Shown piece by piece: positions 16,522 to 24,706 of a stretch of 64,000 nucleotides of DNA. The stretch is taken from positions 28,019 to 92,018 of the forward strand of contig CAYUPI010000021.1 in NCBI GenBank assembly GCA_964446585.1, read 5' to 3'. This DNA comes from CAYUPI01 sp964446585. GTDB taxonomy: Bacteria > Verrucomicrobiota > Verrucomicrobiia > Limisphaerales > UBA8199. Position numbers and translations under genes: made by a program. The notes below the pieces were generated by a model. It searched no databases and was not told the DNA's origin. It was given only the letters and a program-made list of their open reading frames with translations. Numbering within the stretch: the stretch's first letter is position 1; every line of letters starts with the position of its first letter.

Positions 16522-18165
16522 CTATTTGCCGAAATTTGGGTCGAGTTCTTTGAGGATTTCCTGGCGCGTGGTTTCCGGGTTCACGCCAAATGTTTTCAGG
16601 GCCCGAGCAGCCAGCCCTTCGTCCTCTTGAAGCAGCCCCAGCAGGATGTGTTCGGTTCCGATGTAGGTGTGGTGTAGTGCCTTGGCTTCCTTTGCTGCCA
16701 GCGCGAGGACTTTCTTGACGCGAGGTGTGAAGGGGACATTGCCGATTATCTTCTGGTCTGGCGCAACGCCGACCTCTTTTCTCACCGCGGCCCTGACCGA
16801 TTCGAGGTCGAGACCGAGCTTCAAGAGCACGTTGACCGCGACGCCTTGGCCCAAGCTGATCAACCCTAACAGGAGATGTTCCGTCCCAACAAAGTGGTGG
16901 TTCAGTCGATCGGCTTCCTTGCGTGCTAGAACCAATACCTGCTGCGCCCTGGGAGTGAAGCTGTTCAGACATTCATCAGAGATCGATGCACTCCGTGATT
17001 GGCCGACCGCAATTTCCGGTGGCGAAAACAATCGGCTGAAGAACCCTTGGCGTCTTAGTTCGGGCCGCACCGGCACGCCTTTGGCGGCCAATATCGTGCT
17101 CAGTTCAACCGATCTGAACTGTGCGGCGCTCAGATAGGCAGCCTCGACCAGTGCCATCGTTTTCAAATTATCGCGGCCGCTGATGGCTGGTTCGGTTACG
17201 GTTTCCAGGGCGACAAGCAGTTGCGCCATCGTCCCAATGAACGCGTCCGGAAACCAACTCTCAGGCCAGACCGGGCATTGGAATGTCGTCTGGCCCCGGG
17301 CGGCATAGCGAATCGTGGAAGGTGTCGTGTAAGGGTCTTTGCACCAGCCGATGTCGCCGATGGCCAGGCCATTTAATCCCTCGATGCGCCATCTAATATA
17401 ATTCTCGCTCGGACAATCTTCCTTTGCCGGGCCGGTCCAGGTGTCGTCAATGCCAACGCACCGCAGGCCCTTGCTGAACTCCAGGATGTAGGTGCAGATC
17501 CCATCCTGGTGTTGGAACCTGGTGCGCGGATCGGGCCGGACGCTGCAATAAATTCCTTCCGGTTCGCCGAACCAATATCGGAATGTGTCCAGGTGATGTA
17601 TCGACATTATGCGGAGCGTCAGCCAGCCGAGATCCTTGTGCCAATCCATCCAGTGAGGAATACCGCGCATTTCGATCGTTGCAAGAACCGGTTCACCGAT
17701 TGTGCCATTGTCCAGAAGGGTCTTGGCGGCGCGCACGGAATGGTCGTAGCGCATGTTTTGGTTCACGGCGAGGGTGATGCCGGCGGCTTCGCACGCTGCG
17801 ACGGCTTCTTCGGCCTCGGCATAGTTCATGCCCAGCGGTTTCTGCGCCAGTATGCCTTTGACCGTTTTCCGGGCACACGCGGTTTTGATAAAGCCCAGTT
17901 GCGCCTGAGGCGGCACCGCCACGTCCAACACTTCGATACCGGGATCATCCAGCAGTTGATCATAGGTATCATAGACTTTGGGAACTTGATGCCAGTTGGC
18001 TACCTGCTCGGCACGAGCGCGAGTTCGGGAAGCAATCGCCACCGGGTTGAAACCTGCTTTGCGGTAGGCGACCAGGTGACAGTCATTGACGATGAACCCG
18101 CTGCCGAGGATGCCGATTCGAAAATCCTTCCGCTGCGGCAGCGGAGCATAAATGTTGAGTTCCAT
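16522..18165 (-). CDS. Gfo/Idh/MocA oxidoreductase fused to a ClpC-type N-terminal domain
   Basis: A single uninterrupted 547-residue frame with two unrelated halves. Residues 13-370 are a Gfo/Idh/MocA dehydrogenase: Rossmann motif GILGSGFI (18-25), AQKP in place of the usual EKP (107-110), NQNMRY (135-140), and the conserved HH of SIHHLDTFRYW (190-191). Residues 402-545 are a double Clp repeat domain of the ClpC/ClpA kind (FTPRAQQVLVLARKEADR, VGTEHLLLGL at 426-435; FTPRVKKVLALAAKEAK, IGTEHILLGLL at 502-511) ending in ILKELDPNFGK. No AAA+ ATPase module follows. The linker (about 371-400) contains FFSRLFSPP. The Clp domain would normally bind adaptors or substrates of the ClpC protease. No tool was available to test whether the fusion occurs elsewhere. 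Confidence 0.9.
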   Translation of the reverse strand: MELNIYAPLPQRKDFRIGILGSGFIVNDCHLVAYRKAGFNPVAIASRTRARAEQVANWHQVPKVYDTYDQLLDDPGIEVLDVAVPPQAQLGFIKTACARKTVKGILAQKPLGMNYAEAEEAVAACEAAGITLAVNQNMRYDHSVRAAKTLLDNGTIGEPVLATIEMRGIPHWMDWHKDLGWLTLRIMSIHHLDTFRYWFGEPEGIYCSVRPDPRTRFQHQDGICTYILEFSKGLRCVGIDDTWTGPAKEDCPSENYIRWRIEGLNGLAIGDIGWCKDPYTTPSTIRYAARGQTTFQCPVWPESWFPDAFIGTMAQLLVALETVTEPAISGRDNLKTMALVEAAYLSAAQFRSVELSTILAAKGVPVRPELRRQGFFSRLFSPPEIAVGQSRSASISDECLNSFTPRAQQVLVLARKEADRLNHHFVGTEHLLLGLISLGQGVAVNVLLKLGLDLESVRAAVRKEVGVAPDQKIIGNVPFTPRVKKVLALAAKEAKALHHTYIGTEHILLGLLQEDEGLAARALKTFGVNPETTRQEILKELDPNFGK

Positions 18166-18226
18166 CTAAAAATCCAGGCCGAGGATATCGTCTCATGCTA
18201 GCGGGACAAGAGCATGTTCGTTCCCG

Positions 18227-18320
18227 AAATTGTAGGAGCCGACGTCAGGAGGCTCTGGCCGAAGGATCAATCCAAAATTCAAAATTGATCAGAGCCTCCT
18301 GACGTCGGCTCCTACAATTT
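18227..18320. repeat. TTGTAGGAGCCGACGTCAGG palindrome
   Basis: Arms at 18227-18256 and 18291-18320 are nearly perfect 30-base inverted copies. It lies upstream of the fusion gene and downstream of the small protein gene. A second subtype related to the GTAGCCGC family. Confidence 0.9.
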
Positions 18321-18351
18321 TGAGAGAGCTTCGGTGAAATATCCCTGCGAC

Positions 18352-18588
18352 CTAGCCGCGAGCCTGCCGGGAGAGAGTGGCGATGGGGACAGGACAGGGC
18401 ACAACCTTATTCCATGCCGGGTCTAGAAATTCAACGACAACTTGAAAGTAGGTGAGTTCGGTGCGATGAGCGAAATCAAGCGCCCGCTCGGAGTGGCGGA
18501 AATCGTAGGCCGCCTTGGGGTTTGAGGTCCAGGCCCCCAATAGGCTGAAGTAGAGCTTGGTGTGGAGGTTCTGCAACAGGATCTTCAT
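18352..18588 (-). CDS. Small conserved protein of unknown function (78 residues)
   Basis: A short frame beginning with the ATG at 18588. The sequence opens with MKILLQNLHTKLYFSLLGAW, then AYDFRHSERALDF, then TYFQVVVEFLDPAWN. This matches a pattern I associate with small verrucomicrobial proteins of about 70 residues (a ‘LQN-TKLYF-W’ start and a ‘DFxxSxxAxxF’ middle). Function unknown. The frame extends upstream in the same phase but without family-like sequence. No ribosome site is evident. Confidence 0.55.
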   Translation of the reverse strand: MKILLQNLHTKLYFSLLGAWTSNPKAAYDFRHSERALDFAHRTELTYFQVVVEFLDPAWNKVVPCPVPIATLSRQARG

Positions 18589-18742
18589 ATGTGCGGCGTC
18601 ATCGGTTTCGCCTGCCCAGCGTGGTGGGAGCGCAACTCTTCCTACTGCTTCAAAGATAATCGCTCGCGGAACGCGCGCAACTTTTCGACGCGCCAAAGAT
18701 TACGGACCCTCCCGGGAGAATCCCCGGTAGCCAAAACCGGGG

Positions 18743-19696
18743 TCAGCCCAGGAGATGTTGGAAGATCGTCAGGGCCGTGCGCCGCACGTGCTCAGATTGA
18801 GCTTCGAGGAGCCTATAATCCTCGAACCAACTCGCTTTCGCTTGATGGCGCTCGCGCCAAAGCGCTTTGAGAACTCGTTCGGTGCGCTCGACCTGTTGCA
18901 ACGCCGAAGCCACCGACTCGCGCCCTTCCGGCAGGTCGGAAATATTACCAACAAAAAACCGGCTAATGCGCTTCTTTGCGAAAACCGCCTGCAACAGCAT
19001 CACCACGGTCTGCTCATAGGCATACCAGCGTTGCGCCAGTACTTCCCGCAAGAAATTGTGGCCCAGGGCGAAAAACTCCGACCGCGGCCGCTCGGTAAAC
19101 TGTCGTATCTCTTCCGCTTCGGTCGGAAACCAATTGTAGAGCAAGGCGAAGGTTCCATAAGTGTCGATGAGCTGTTTTGGGTTGTTATGATCGGCCTCGA
19201 TTTCGCCGATGCAGAGGTCCTCGCCCAATTCCAGGATGATCTCCGGCAGATTATGCAGCCGACCTAACACGTCATTGCCCACCGCCGTGCCGTAGTTAAA
19301 ATCGCCCGGAATCAACCAGTACACGTCGTTGTTCTTGCCACGTTCAAAGGCCATTCCAAGGCCGGAGTACCACATTTGGCATGTATCGACGCACCACGCG
19401 TCCAGGATTTCCGAATGCTTCGCCACCACGTCTCTGCGGAAATCGTGAAACGCCTTGTCCCCGTTCATCGCGAAATGTGTCTTGCGGTCCATCACGGTTA
19501 TCGGGCGAGCGTAGAAGCCTGGCTCTGCTTCCAGCCGGGCGACCAATTCGTAAAGCGCTTGCAGGTCAGAAAAATCGCCGGGTTGCCTGAACGGATAAAT
19601 AATCACCGGATGAATTTTGCCGGTCGGACTCGTCCCGGCTGGCTTCCCCGGTGGCGTGCCTTTGGTCTTCTTGTCGATTGCAGCAGTCTTTTTCAT
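18743..19696 (-). CDS. Conserved protein of unknown function
   Basis: A 317-residue soluble protein. After a Lys/Gly/Pro-rich N-terminal stretch (residues 1-28) comes a compact domain: HPVIIYPFRQPGDF, ARPITVMDRKTHFAMNGDKAF, DTCQMWYSGLGMAFERG, YWLIPGDFNYG, IGEIEADHNNPKQLIDTYGTFALLYNWFP, then a helical C-terminal part. The pattern YPFRQPGDF...DRKTHF...YWLIPGDF could be a nucleotide-sugar-like fold, but no catalytic signature is certain. Its stop is followed by the small protein gene; the release-factor-like gene lies 3 bp upstream, so the three may share a transcript. Confidence 0.6.
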   Translation of the reverse strand: MKKTAAIDKKTKGTPPGKPAGTSPTGKIHPVIIYPFRQPGDFSDLQALYELVARLEAEPGFYARPITVMDRKTHFAMNGDKAFHDFRRDVVAKHSEILDAWCVDTCQMWYSGLGMAFERGKNNDVYWLIPGDFNYGTAVGNDVLGRLHNLPEIILELGEDLCIGEIEADHNNPKQLIDTYGTFALLYNWFPTEAEEIRQFTERPRSEFFALGHNFLREVLAQRWYAYEQTVVMLLQAVFAKKRISRFFVGNISDLPEGRESVASALQQVERTERVLKALWRERHQAKASWFEDYRLLEAQSEHVRRTALTIFQHLLG

Positions 19697-19699
19697 AGG

Positions 19700-20113
19700 C
19701 TAATCCATGGCTACCAGCCGGCGGGCCTGCTTTTTGGCGGACTGATGTAATTTATCGGCCAGCATTCGCAGTTTAGCGCGGCGATTGCGGCGCCGTTTCT
19801 GACGTCGAATTTTCTCACGTGCGGCGCGCTCGGCCGCGACAACTCCGGTCTGATGCCGCTCCACTTTATCGAGCAGTAAGCGGCGAGCGAGGAACCGATT
19901 CAGGCCCTGTTGGCGAGTGGACTGGCATTTGACTTGCAACCCGCTCGGCCGGTGCAGCAGCATCACGCAAGTGGCGCTCTTGTTCACATTCTGGCCGCCG
20001 TGGCCGCCGGACCGGACAAAAGTTTCCTCGATGTCGGACTCCCTCACGCCCAGAGCGGCCATGCGCTCCGCCAGTTGGCTTTCCTTGTCGGGGCCCACGG
20101 CGAATGTGCTCAT
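19700..20113 (-). CDS. RF-1 domain peptidyl-tRNA hydrolase-like protein
   Basis: A 137-residue protein with the class I release-factor GGQ motif in SGGHGGQNVNKSAT (GGQ about 39-41) and no stop-codon recognition domain. The C-terminal third is a long basic segment (REKIRRQKRRRNRRAKLR, KKQARRL). This is the layout of ribosome-rescue hydrolases of the ArfB or C12orf65/RF-like type: the GGQ loop enters the peptidyl transferase centre and the basic tail sits in the mRNA channel or on rRNA. Which subfamily it belongs to is not settled. Ends 3 bp before the next gene begins on the same strand. Confidence 0.88.
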   Translation of the reverse strand: MSTFAVGPDKESQLAERMAALGVRESDIEETFVRSGGHGGQNVNKSATCVMLLHRPSGLQVKCQSTRQQGLNRFLARRLLLDKVERHQTGVVAAERAAREKIRRQKRRRNRRAKLRMLADKLHQSAKKQARRLVAMD

Positions 20114-20190
20114 GAACGCAACTTACTCACGGCAGCCGAGTCGGGGAAGCCAATAATGGTAAGAACAACCGGTACGAGGCGGATCCAAGA

Positions 20191-20278
20191 TGTAGCCGAC
20201 GAGGTAAGGAGGCACTGACTGAAAAGTCCAACCTGCTACCTCCAAAACTGATCAGCGCCTCCTTACGTCGGCGGCTAC
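20191..20278. repeat. REP-like palindrome, GTAGCCGC family
   Basis: Arms at 20191-20218 (TGTAGCCGACGAGGTAAGGA at the start) and 20252-20278 are inverted near-copies around a 33-base loop. Lies between the RF-like gene and the BON gene. Confidence 0.85.
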
Positions 20279-20311
20279 GGTCCTTTCCGCGTCGAATCGA
20301 CCCTGAACCGG

Positions 20312-20800
20312 TCAACCCTTCTTCGCGGGAGGTTTTACCTGTAATGTTGAAATGACTTCGGTCACACCGTCAGTCTCCATTGCCAGCAGCATCGCTTTGC
20401 TGATGGCCTCCGGAGAGGGAACCGTTCCCGACAATGTCACAACACCGCCGGTCGTATTAACGGAGATGCTTAAGGCCGAGAGTTCCAGGTTCGCCACCAG
20501 CTTGGCTTTGATAGCCGCGGTCACACGAGCATCGGCAGTTGCGTCCGCAATCGCCTGACCGGTTTCACGCGCCTTGCGCCGGACTACCCGGCCGGTCTTG
20601 GCAAGATCCTCCCGCACTTGCTCGGGCCGCAGCTCCAGGACGCGGATCTTCTCCTGCACGGCGTCCCGGGCGGACTTGCCGGCGCTGACAATCTCCTCGC
20701 CGGCGGCCTGGACGGCCGACTTGCCGCGGCCGGTGTGATAAAACCAAACGGCGGCAGCTCCCACGAGAATGCCCACGAGCAATGCGAGAAACACTTTCAT
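20312..20800 (-). CDS. BON domain protein with N-terminal membrane segment
   Basis: A 162-residue protein. One hydrophobic segment at residues 2-21 (FLALLVGILVGAAAVWFY) acts as a signal anchor. A charged helical stretch (about 25-90) follows. The BON domain covers about 91-156 (DARVTAAIKAKLVANLELSA, INTTGG-like turn, VTLSGTVPSPEAI, VISTLQVKPP). BON domains bind phospholipid surfaces or other envelope components, often in osmotic-stress proteins. Upstream gene is separated by another palindrome. Confidence 0.85.
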   Translation of the reverse strand: MKVFLALLVGILVGAAAVWFYHTGRGKSAVQAAGEEIVSAGKSARDAVQEKIRVLELRPEQVREDLAKTGRVVRRKARETGQAIADATADARVTAAIKAKLVANLELSALSISVNTTGGVVTLSGTVPSPEAISKAMLLAMETDGVTEVISTLQVKPPAKKG

Positions 20801-20850
20801 GCTCCAGACCCCATCCTATGCCGCCGAAGTCGAAAGTCAAACTCTGCGGC

Positions 20851-20922
20851 CGTAGTCGTCGACGTCAGTTGGCGCATGCTGTCCGATATCCAGACCAGCG
20901 CCGAATCACGTCGGCGGCTACA
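20851..20922. repeat. REP-like palindrome, degenerate GTAGCCGC family
   Basis: Left arm 20851-20875 (CGTAGTCGTCGACGTCAGTT at the start) and right arm 20898-20922 (ending ACGTCGGCGGCTACAC) are imperfect inverted copies. Lies 50 bp upstream of the BON gene and 14 bp after the second EamA gene's stop. Confidence 0.7.
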
Positions 20923-20935
20923 CGGTATGAAGCTG

Positions 20936-21823
20936 TTAACTAGGTGCGCGTTGCATGAGGAAAACGCTCAGCAACACCAGCAGTCCTCCGACGGCAGTCG
21001 TTGCTCGGACAGGTTCATTCAATAAGAGCACTGCCGCGATTAGTGTCACAATCGGTTCAACATAAAGAAAGGCCGCCACGCGCGACACTTCAATGCGTTC
21101 CAGCGCTCCGTACCAAAAGAGATAGCCCAGGCCGGAGCACCCGATTCCGAGGAAAAAGACGGCGCCCCAACCACCAGGAGAGACGTGGGGCAATTCCTGC
21201 CAGCCTCGATTCAAAATGAACAACGGGGCCAGCATCCCCCAGCCGAAGAGCATCGCACCGGCCGTCGCGCGAGTTGGCCCAAGCCGCCTGATGGTGGCAT
21301 GGCCAAGGATGGAATAAACGGCCCAATTAACCGTGCTCAGGAGAATCAAAAAATCACCTCGCGTCGCAGGCATTTGCAAGGTTTGCTGACTGAACTGGCC
21401 TCTGGAAATCACGAGCATCGCGCCCACAAAGCCGCCGAGTAGGCCGGCCAGTTTTAGTCCACCAAAGCGCTCATGGAGCAGCACTGCGGAGAGCAAGGCC
21501 GACCAGATCGGGATCAGGCCGATCAACCAACCAGTGTGGACTGCCGTTGTCACCGTCAGCCCGAAGGCCTGGAGCATCTGATGAACTAAGACGCCGAAAA
21601 AGCCCATGACCGCCAGCTCCCGCCAGTCCGAGCGCGGCGGCAGGGGATTCACGCCCCGACCCCGGAGGAGGAGGAGCAAGAAGCCTACCCCAAGCGCGAA
21701 ACGAGTGAAAATCAGCGTTAGAGGCGACAATTCGTGCAGCGCCGCTTTGGTGGCCACGAAAGAAAGTCCCCAGAGGATGACCGCTGAGAGCGCGGCGGCA
21801 CGCGGTGGAACGGTGAAGTTCAA
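20936..21823 (-). CDS. EamA/DMT family transporter
   Basis: A 295-residue inner-membrane protein with ten hydrophobic segments in two EamA repeats. Motifs: LWGLSFVATKAAL in the first segment, GLIPIWSALLSAVLLHERF at the end of repeat one, and YVEPIVTLIAAVLLLNEPV near the C-terminus. The open frame extends 92 codons upstream, but that part is not membrane-like. TTG at 21823 is chosen because AAAGGTGG lies at good spacing before it and the first membrane segment begins directly after. Substrate unknown. It is divergent from the DUF885 gene. Confidence 0.87.
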   Translation of the reverse strand: MNFTVPPRAAALSAVILWGLSFVATKAALHELSPLTLIFTRFALGVGFLLLLLRGRGVNPLPPRSDWRELAVMGFFGVLVHQMLQAFGLTVTTAVHTGWLIGLIPIWSALLSAVLLHERFGGLKLAGLLGGFVGAMLVISRGQFSQQTLQMPATRGDFLILLSTVNWAVYSILGHATIRRLGPTRATAGAMLFGWGMLAPLFILNRGWQELPHVSPGGWGAVFFLGIGCSGLGYLFWYGALERIEVSRVAAFLYVEPIVTLIAAVLLLNEPVRATTAVGGLLVLLSVFLMQRAPS

Positions 21824-21834
21824 GTGGCCACCTT
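21824..21834 (-). promoter_or_regulatory. Ribosome binding site supporting a TTG start
   Basis: On the minus strand AAAGGTGGCCAC precedes the TTG at 21823, giving a strong Shine-Dalgarno match at normal spacing. It decides the start of the EamA gene against the longer frame. Confidence 0.65.
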
Positions 21835-21928
21835 TTATCGAGAAACGCGAGTTTGAGGCGAGCCGAATCCGCGGAACACCGTTCCGCCCGGCCTTGCCGC
21901 CGCACGGTCCGAGCTCTATCCTGCAGCT

Positions 21929-23773
21929 ATGACGTTTCCCTGGATAAACCTTTATGGACCTATGTCTGTTCGCTGGCCCCGGCTCGTGGTTGCCTCGCTC
22001 GCTCTCACCGCCACTTCCGTCTGTTGCGCCGAATCTCAGTTCGACCAGAACTGCGCCAGGCTGGCTGCCAGGAAGGGAAACGACGCTCAGCGGCTGCACG
22101 AGCTATTTACGCTGGATTGGGAGCACACCATGCGTGAAAGCCCGGAATTTGCCACCATGGTTGGCTATCCGGGCCAGAACGATCGCTGGAGCGATGTTTC
22201 GCTGGAAGCGATCGATCGCCGAAAACACGAGCTGCAAGCGCCGATGCGCGTCCTCCGGTCGATCGATTGGTCGAAGCTCAGCGCGAGTGATCAGTTGAAC
22301 TACGACCTGTTCCTGAGAAATCAGCAGGACACAATCGATGGGGCGCGCTTCAAGGGGGAGCTAATGCCGATCAATCAAATGGTCGGCGTGCAGCAGGAGG
22401 TAGCACGCGTGCTGGAGTTTTCACCGCGAAAACGCGTGAAGGACTACGAGGATTTGCTCGCCCGCCTGAACTCGGCGCCCGCCCTCATCGACCAGACTAT
22501 TTCGCTGCTGTCGAAGGGGCTTGAGGCGGGAATCACGCCGCCGCGAATCACGCTCCGGGACGTGCCGCAGCAGATCAAGAATCAGATGACCGAGGAGCTG
22601 GACAAAAACGCAATGTTCGGCCCATTTCGCGAGTTTCCCAGCGAAGTGCCAAAAGCCGAACAAGAGCGGTTGCGAAAAATGGCCGAGACCGCCCTGCGAC
22701 AAAATGTCATTCCAGCATTTGCAAAGCTCTACGAGTTTTTTGAGAAGACGTATCTGCCGAAGACGCGCGAAACGATCGCGATGAGTGATTTGCCCGATGG
22801 CAAAGCCTGGTATGCGCACAACGTCCGAACTTCAACAACGACCACGCTGACACCAAAAGAAATCCATGAGCTTGGTCTCGCCGAAGTGAAACGCATTCGC
22901 CAGGAAATGGACGTGCTGATCGCGCAAATAGGATTCAAAGGTGGCTTCGCAGATTTCTGCAAATATCTGCGCACCGATTCGAAATTTTACTATTCCGACG
23001 CGGACAGTCTGGTGCGCGATTACCGCGACATCGCCAAACGCGCTGACCCGGAGCTGGCCCACCTCTTCGGAAAACTCCCGCGCTTGCCGTTCGGCGTCAG
23101 AGTCGTTCCCAGCTATGCAGAAAAATCACAGACAACAGCTTATTACGAGCCCGGTGCTCCTCAGTCGGGCCGGCCCGGATGGTACATGGTGAACACGTAC
23201 GCGCTCAACACACGGCCCAAGTGGGAGATGGAGGCGCTGAGCTTGCATGAGGCTGTGCCCGGTCATCACTTGCAAATCGCGCTGGCACAGGAGATGGAAG
23301 ACGCGCCGGAGTTTCGCAAGCATGGCGGTTACATCGCGTTTGTCGAAGGGTGGGGCCTTTACTCGGAGAGCCTTGGGCCGGAAATGGGATTTTACACCGA
23401 TCCGTACATGAAATTTGGCCAGCTTACTTATGAGATGTGGCGCGCCATCCGCCTGGTAGTGGACACTGGGATGCATTCAATGGGATGGAGCCGGCAGCAG
23501 GCGATTGCCTATTTCCAGGCCAATGCCAGCAAGACCGAGCATGACATCACGGTCGAAGTGGATCGCTACATTGTCTGGCCGGGGCAGGCGCTGGCCTACA
23601 AAATCGGTGAACTTAAGTTAAAAGAGTTGCGGGCCTTTGCAGCAAAAGAATTGGGCGACAGGTTTGATATCCGCCAATTCCATGACCAGGTGCTCGACAA
23701 CGGCGCGCTGCCGCTGGAGGTCCTTGAGAAGCGAGTCAGGGAGTGGGTCGTCGAGCGAAAAAGTGTTCAATAA
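21929..23773 (+). CDS. DUF885 family zinc carboxypeptidase-like protein
   Basis: A 614-residue exported protein. A signal segment ends near residue 34 (LVVASLALTATSVCCAE); ATG at 21962 is an equally good start. The DUF885 fold is mainly helical. The zinc motif HEAVPGHH lies at about 443-450, with EGWGLYSE at about 474-481 providing the third ligand and AYKIGELKLKELR near the C-terminus. Family members are metallo-carboxypeptidases of the M32-like group, found in the periplasm or surface of many bacteria. Divergent from the EamA gene. Stop is followed by a small hairpin. Confidence 0.9.
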   Translation: MTFPWINLYGPMSVRWPRLVVASLALTATSVCCAESQFDQNCARLAARKGNDAQRLHELFTLDWEHTMRESPEFATMVGYPGQNDRWSDVSLEAIDRRKHELQAPMRVLRSIDWSKLSASDQLNYDLFLRNQQDTIDGARFKGELMPINQMVGVQQEVARVLEFSPRKRVKDYEDLLARLNSAPALIDQTISLLSKGLEAGITPPRITLRDVPQQIKNQMTEELDKNAMFGPFREFPSEVPKAEQERLRKMAETALRQNVIPAFAKLYEFFEKTYLPKTRETIAMSDLPDGKAWYAHNVRTSTTTTLTPKEIHELGLAEVKRIRQEMDVLIAQIGFKGGFADFCKYLRTDSKFYYSDADSLVRDYRDIAKRADPELAHLFGKLPRLPFGVRVVPSYAEKSQTTAYYEPGAPQSGRPGWYMVNTYALNTRPKWEMEALSLHEAVPGHHLQIALAQEMEDAPEFRKHGGYIAFVEGWGLYSESLGPEMGFYTDPYMKFGQLTYEMWRAIRLVVDTGMHSMGWSRQQAIAYFQANASKTEHDITVEVDRYIVWPGQALAYKIGELKLKELRAFAAKELGDRFDIRQFHDQVLDNGALPLEVLEKRVREWVVERKSVQ

Positions 23774-23774
23774 T

Positions 23775-23801
23775 TGAGCCACTGAAAGGCTCGAAAATTT
23801 T
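23775..23801 (+). terminator. Weak hairpin after the DUF885 gene
   Basis: GAGCC (23776-23780), a 7-base loop, GGCTC (23788-23792), then GAAAATTTT. The stem is short, so this is a tentative Rho-independent terminator for the plus-strand gene. Confidence 0.35.
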
Positions 23802-23812
23802 GCCAGACTCAC

Positions 23813-24706
23813 TCAGTTATCATCGCTTCCGGCCCAACTGGCGGAGAGATCGTCCGGCGTGCGTCCGTTGGCTCGAAGTGCCCGGAGGCTGAGAGCGTCG
23901 TGGCGCTTGGCCAGTCGGGTGCCTTTATCATCGAGCAGCAGCGGGCAATGAAAGAATTCCGGAGGCTCCAACCCAAGTGCGCGGTAAATGAGCAATTGTC
24001 GAGCGGTGGATTTCAGCAGGTCGGCACCCCGTACGACTTCCGTGATCTGCATGGCGGCATCATCCACGACCACGGCGAGTTGGTAAGCGGGCGCATCGTC
24101 CTGACGCCACACAACAAAATCGCCGAAATCCACGCCGGCGATAAATTGCTGCGAACCGAAATGCCCGTCGAGGAACGAAATCACTTCTCCATCCGGAACA
24201 CGGAAGCGCCAGTTGTGGCGAAGTGCCGAGGGTTGAGAGGCGAGGGTCGAGGGAGAGGAGCTGGAGGGCCGGCAAGTGCCGGGGTAAATCGGCTCGTCCT
24301 CGCCTCCGTGTGGGGCCTGGAGCGACCGCAAGACATCCTGGCGCGAACACGCACAAGGATAGAGGAAACCTCCCGTACCCAGTTTATCGAACGCCGCCAC
24401 ATACATTGCGTGGCGTTCACTTTGTGAATAGGGCCCAAACGCGCCCCCGCAATCCGGTCCTTCCTGCCAGAGAAAACCAAACCAGCGCAGGTCATCAAGC
24501 AGGGCCGCAGCGAATTCCGGCTTGCAACGGGCACGATCGAGGTCTTCGTTTCGCAAGATCAACGTACCGCCCGCAGTCCACGCGCGCGTCTGCGCGGTCC
24601 AAAACGTGCGCGCGTGGCCCAGGTGGAGCAAACCGGTAGGTGAAGGCGCCAGGCGGCCCCGGTAGTTTTTCCGTGTGGCGGGCTCGGTCTGCACGCGGTC
24701 AACCAC
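23813..24706 (-). CDS. gluQ: Glutamyl-Q tRNA(Asp) synthetase
   Basis: A 297-residue truncated relative of glutamyl-tRNA synthetase that attaches glutamate to the queuosine base of tRNA(Asp). It has the class I motif HLGHAR at 28-33, a CxC...YxxxC zinc site (PCACSRQD and IYPGTCR), and a KMSKS-like LAKRHDALS near the C-terminus. No anticodon-binding domain follows, as expected for the family. A Ser/Pro-rich insert of about 16 residues (SSSSPSTLASQPSA) after the zinc site is unusual. GTG start at 24706 lies directly after the TGA of the nitrilase-type gene, suggesting translational coupling. Confidence 0.92.
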   Translation of the reverse strand: MVDRVQTEPATRKNYRGRLAPSPTGLLHLGHARTFWTAQTRAWTAGGTLILRNEDLDRARCKPEFAAALLDDLRWFGFLWQEGPDCGGAFGPYSQSERHAMYVAAFDKLGTGGFLYPCACSRQDVLRSLQAPHGGEDEPIYPGTCRPSSSSPSTLASQPSALRHNWRFRVPDGEVISFLDGHFGSQQFIAGVDFGDFVVWRQDDAPAYQLAVVVDDAAMQITEVVRGADLLKSTARQLLIYRALGLEPPEFFHCPLLLDDKGTRLAKRHDALSLRALRANGRTPDDLSASWAGSDDN

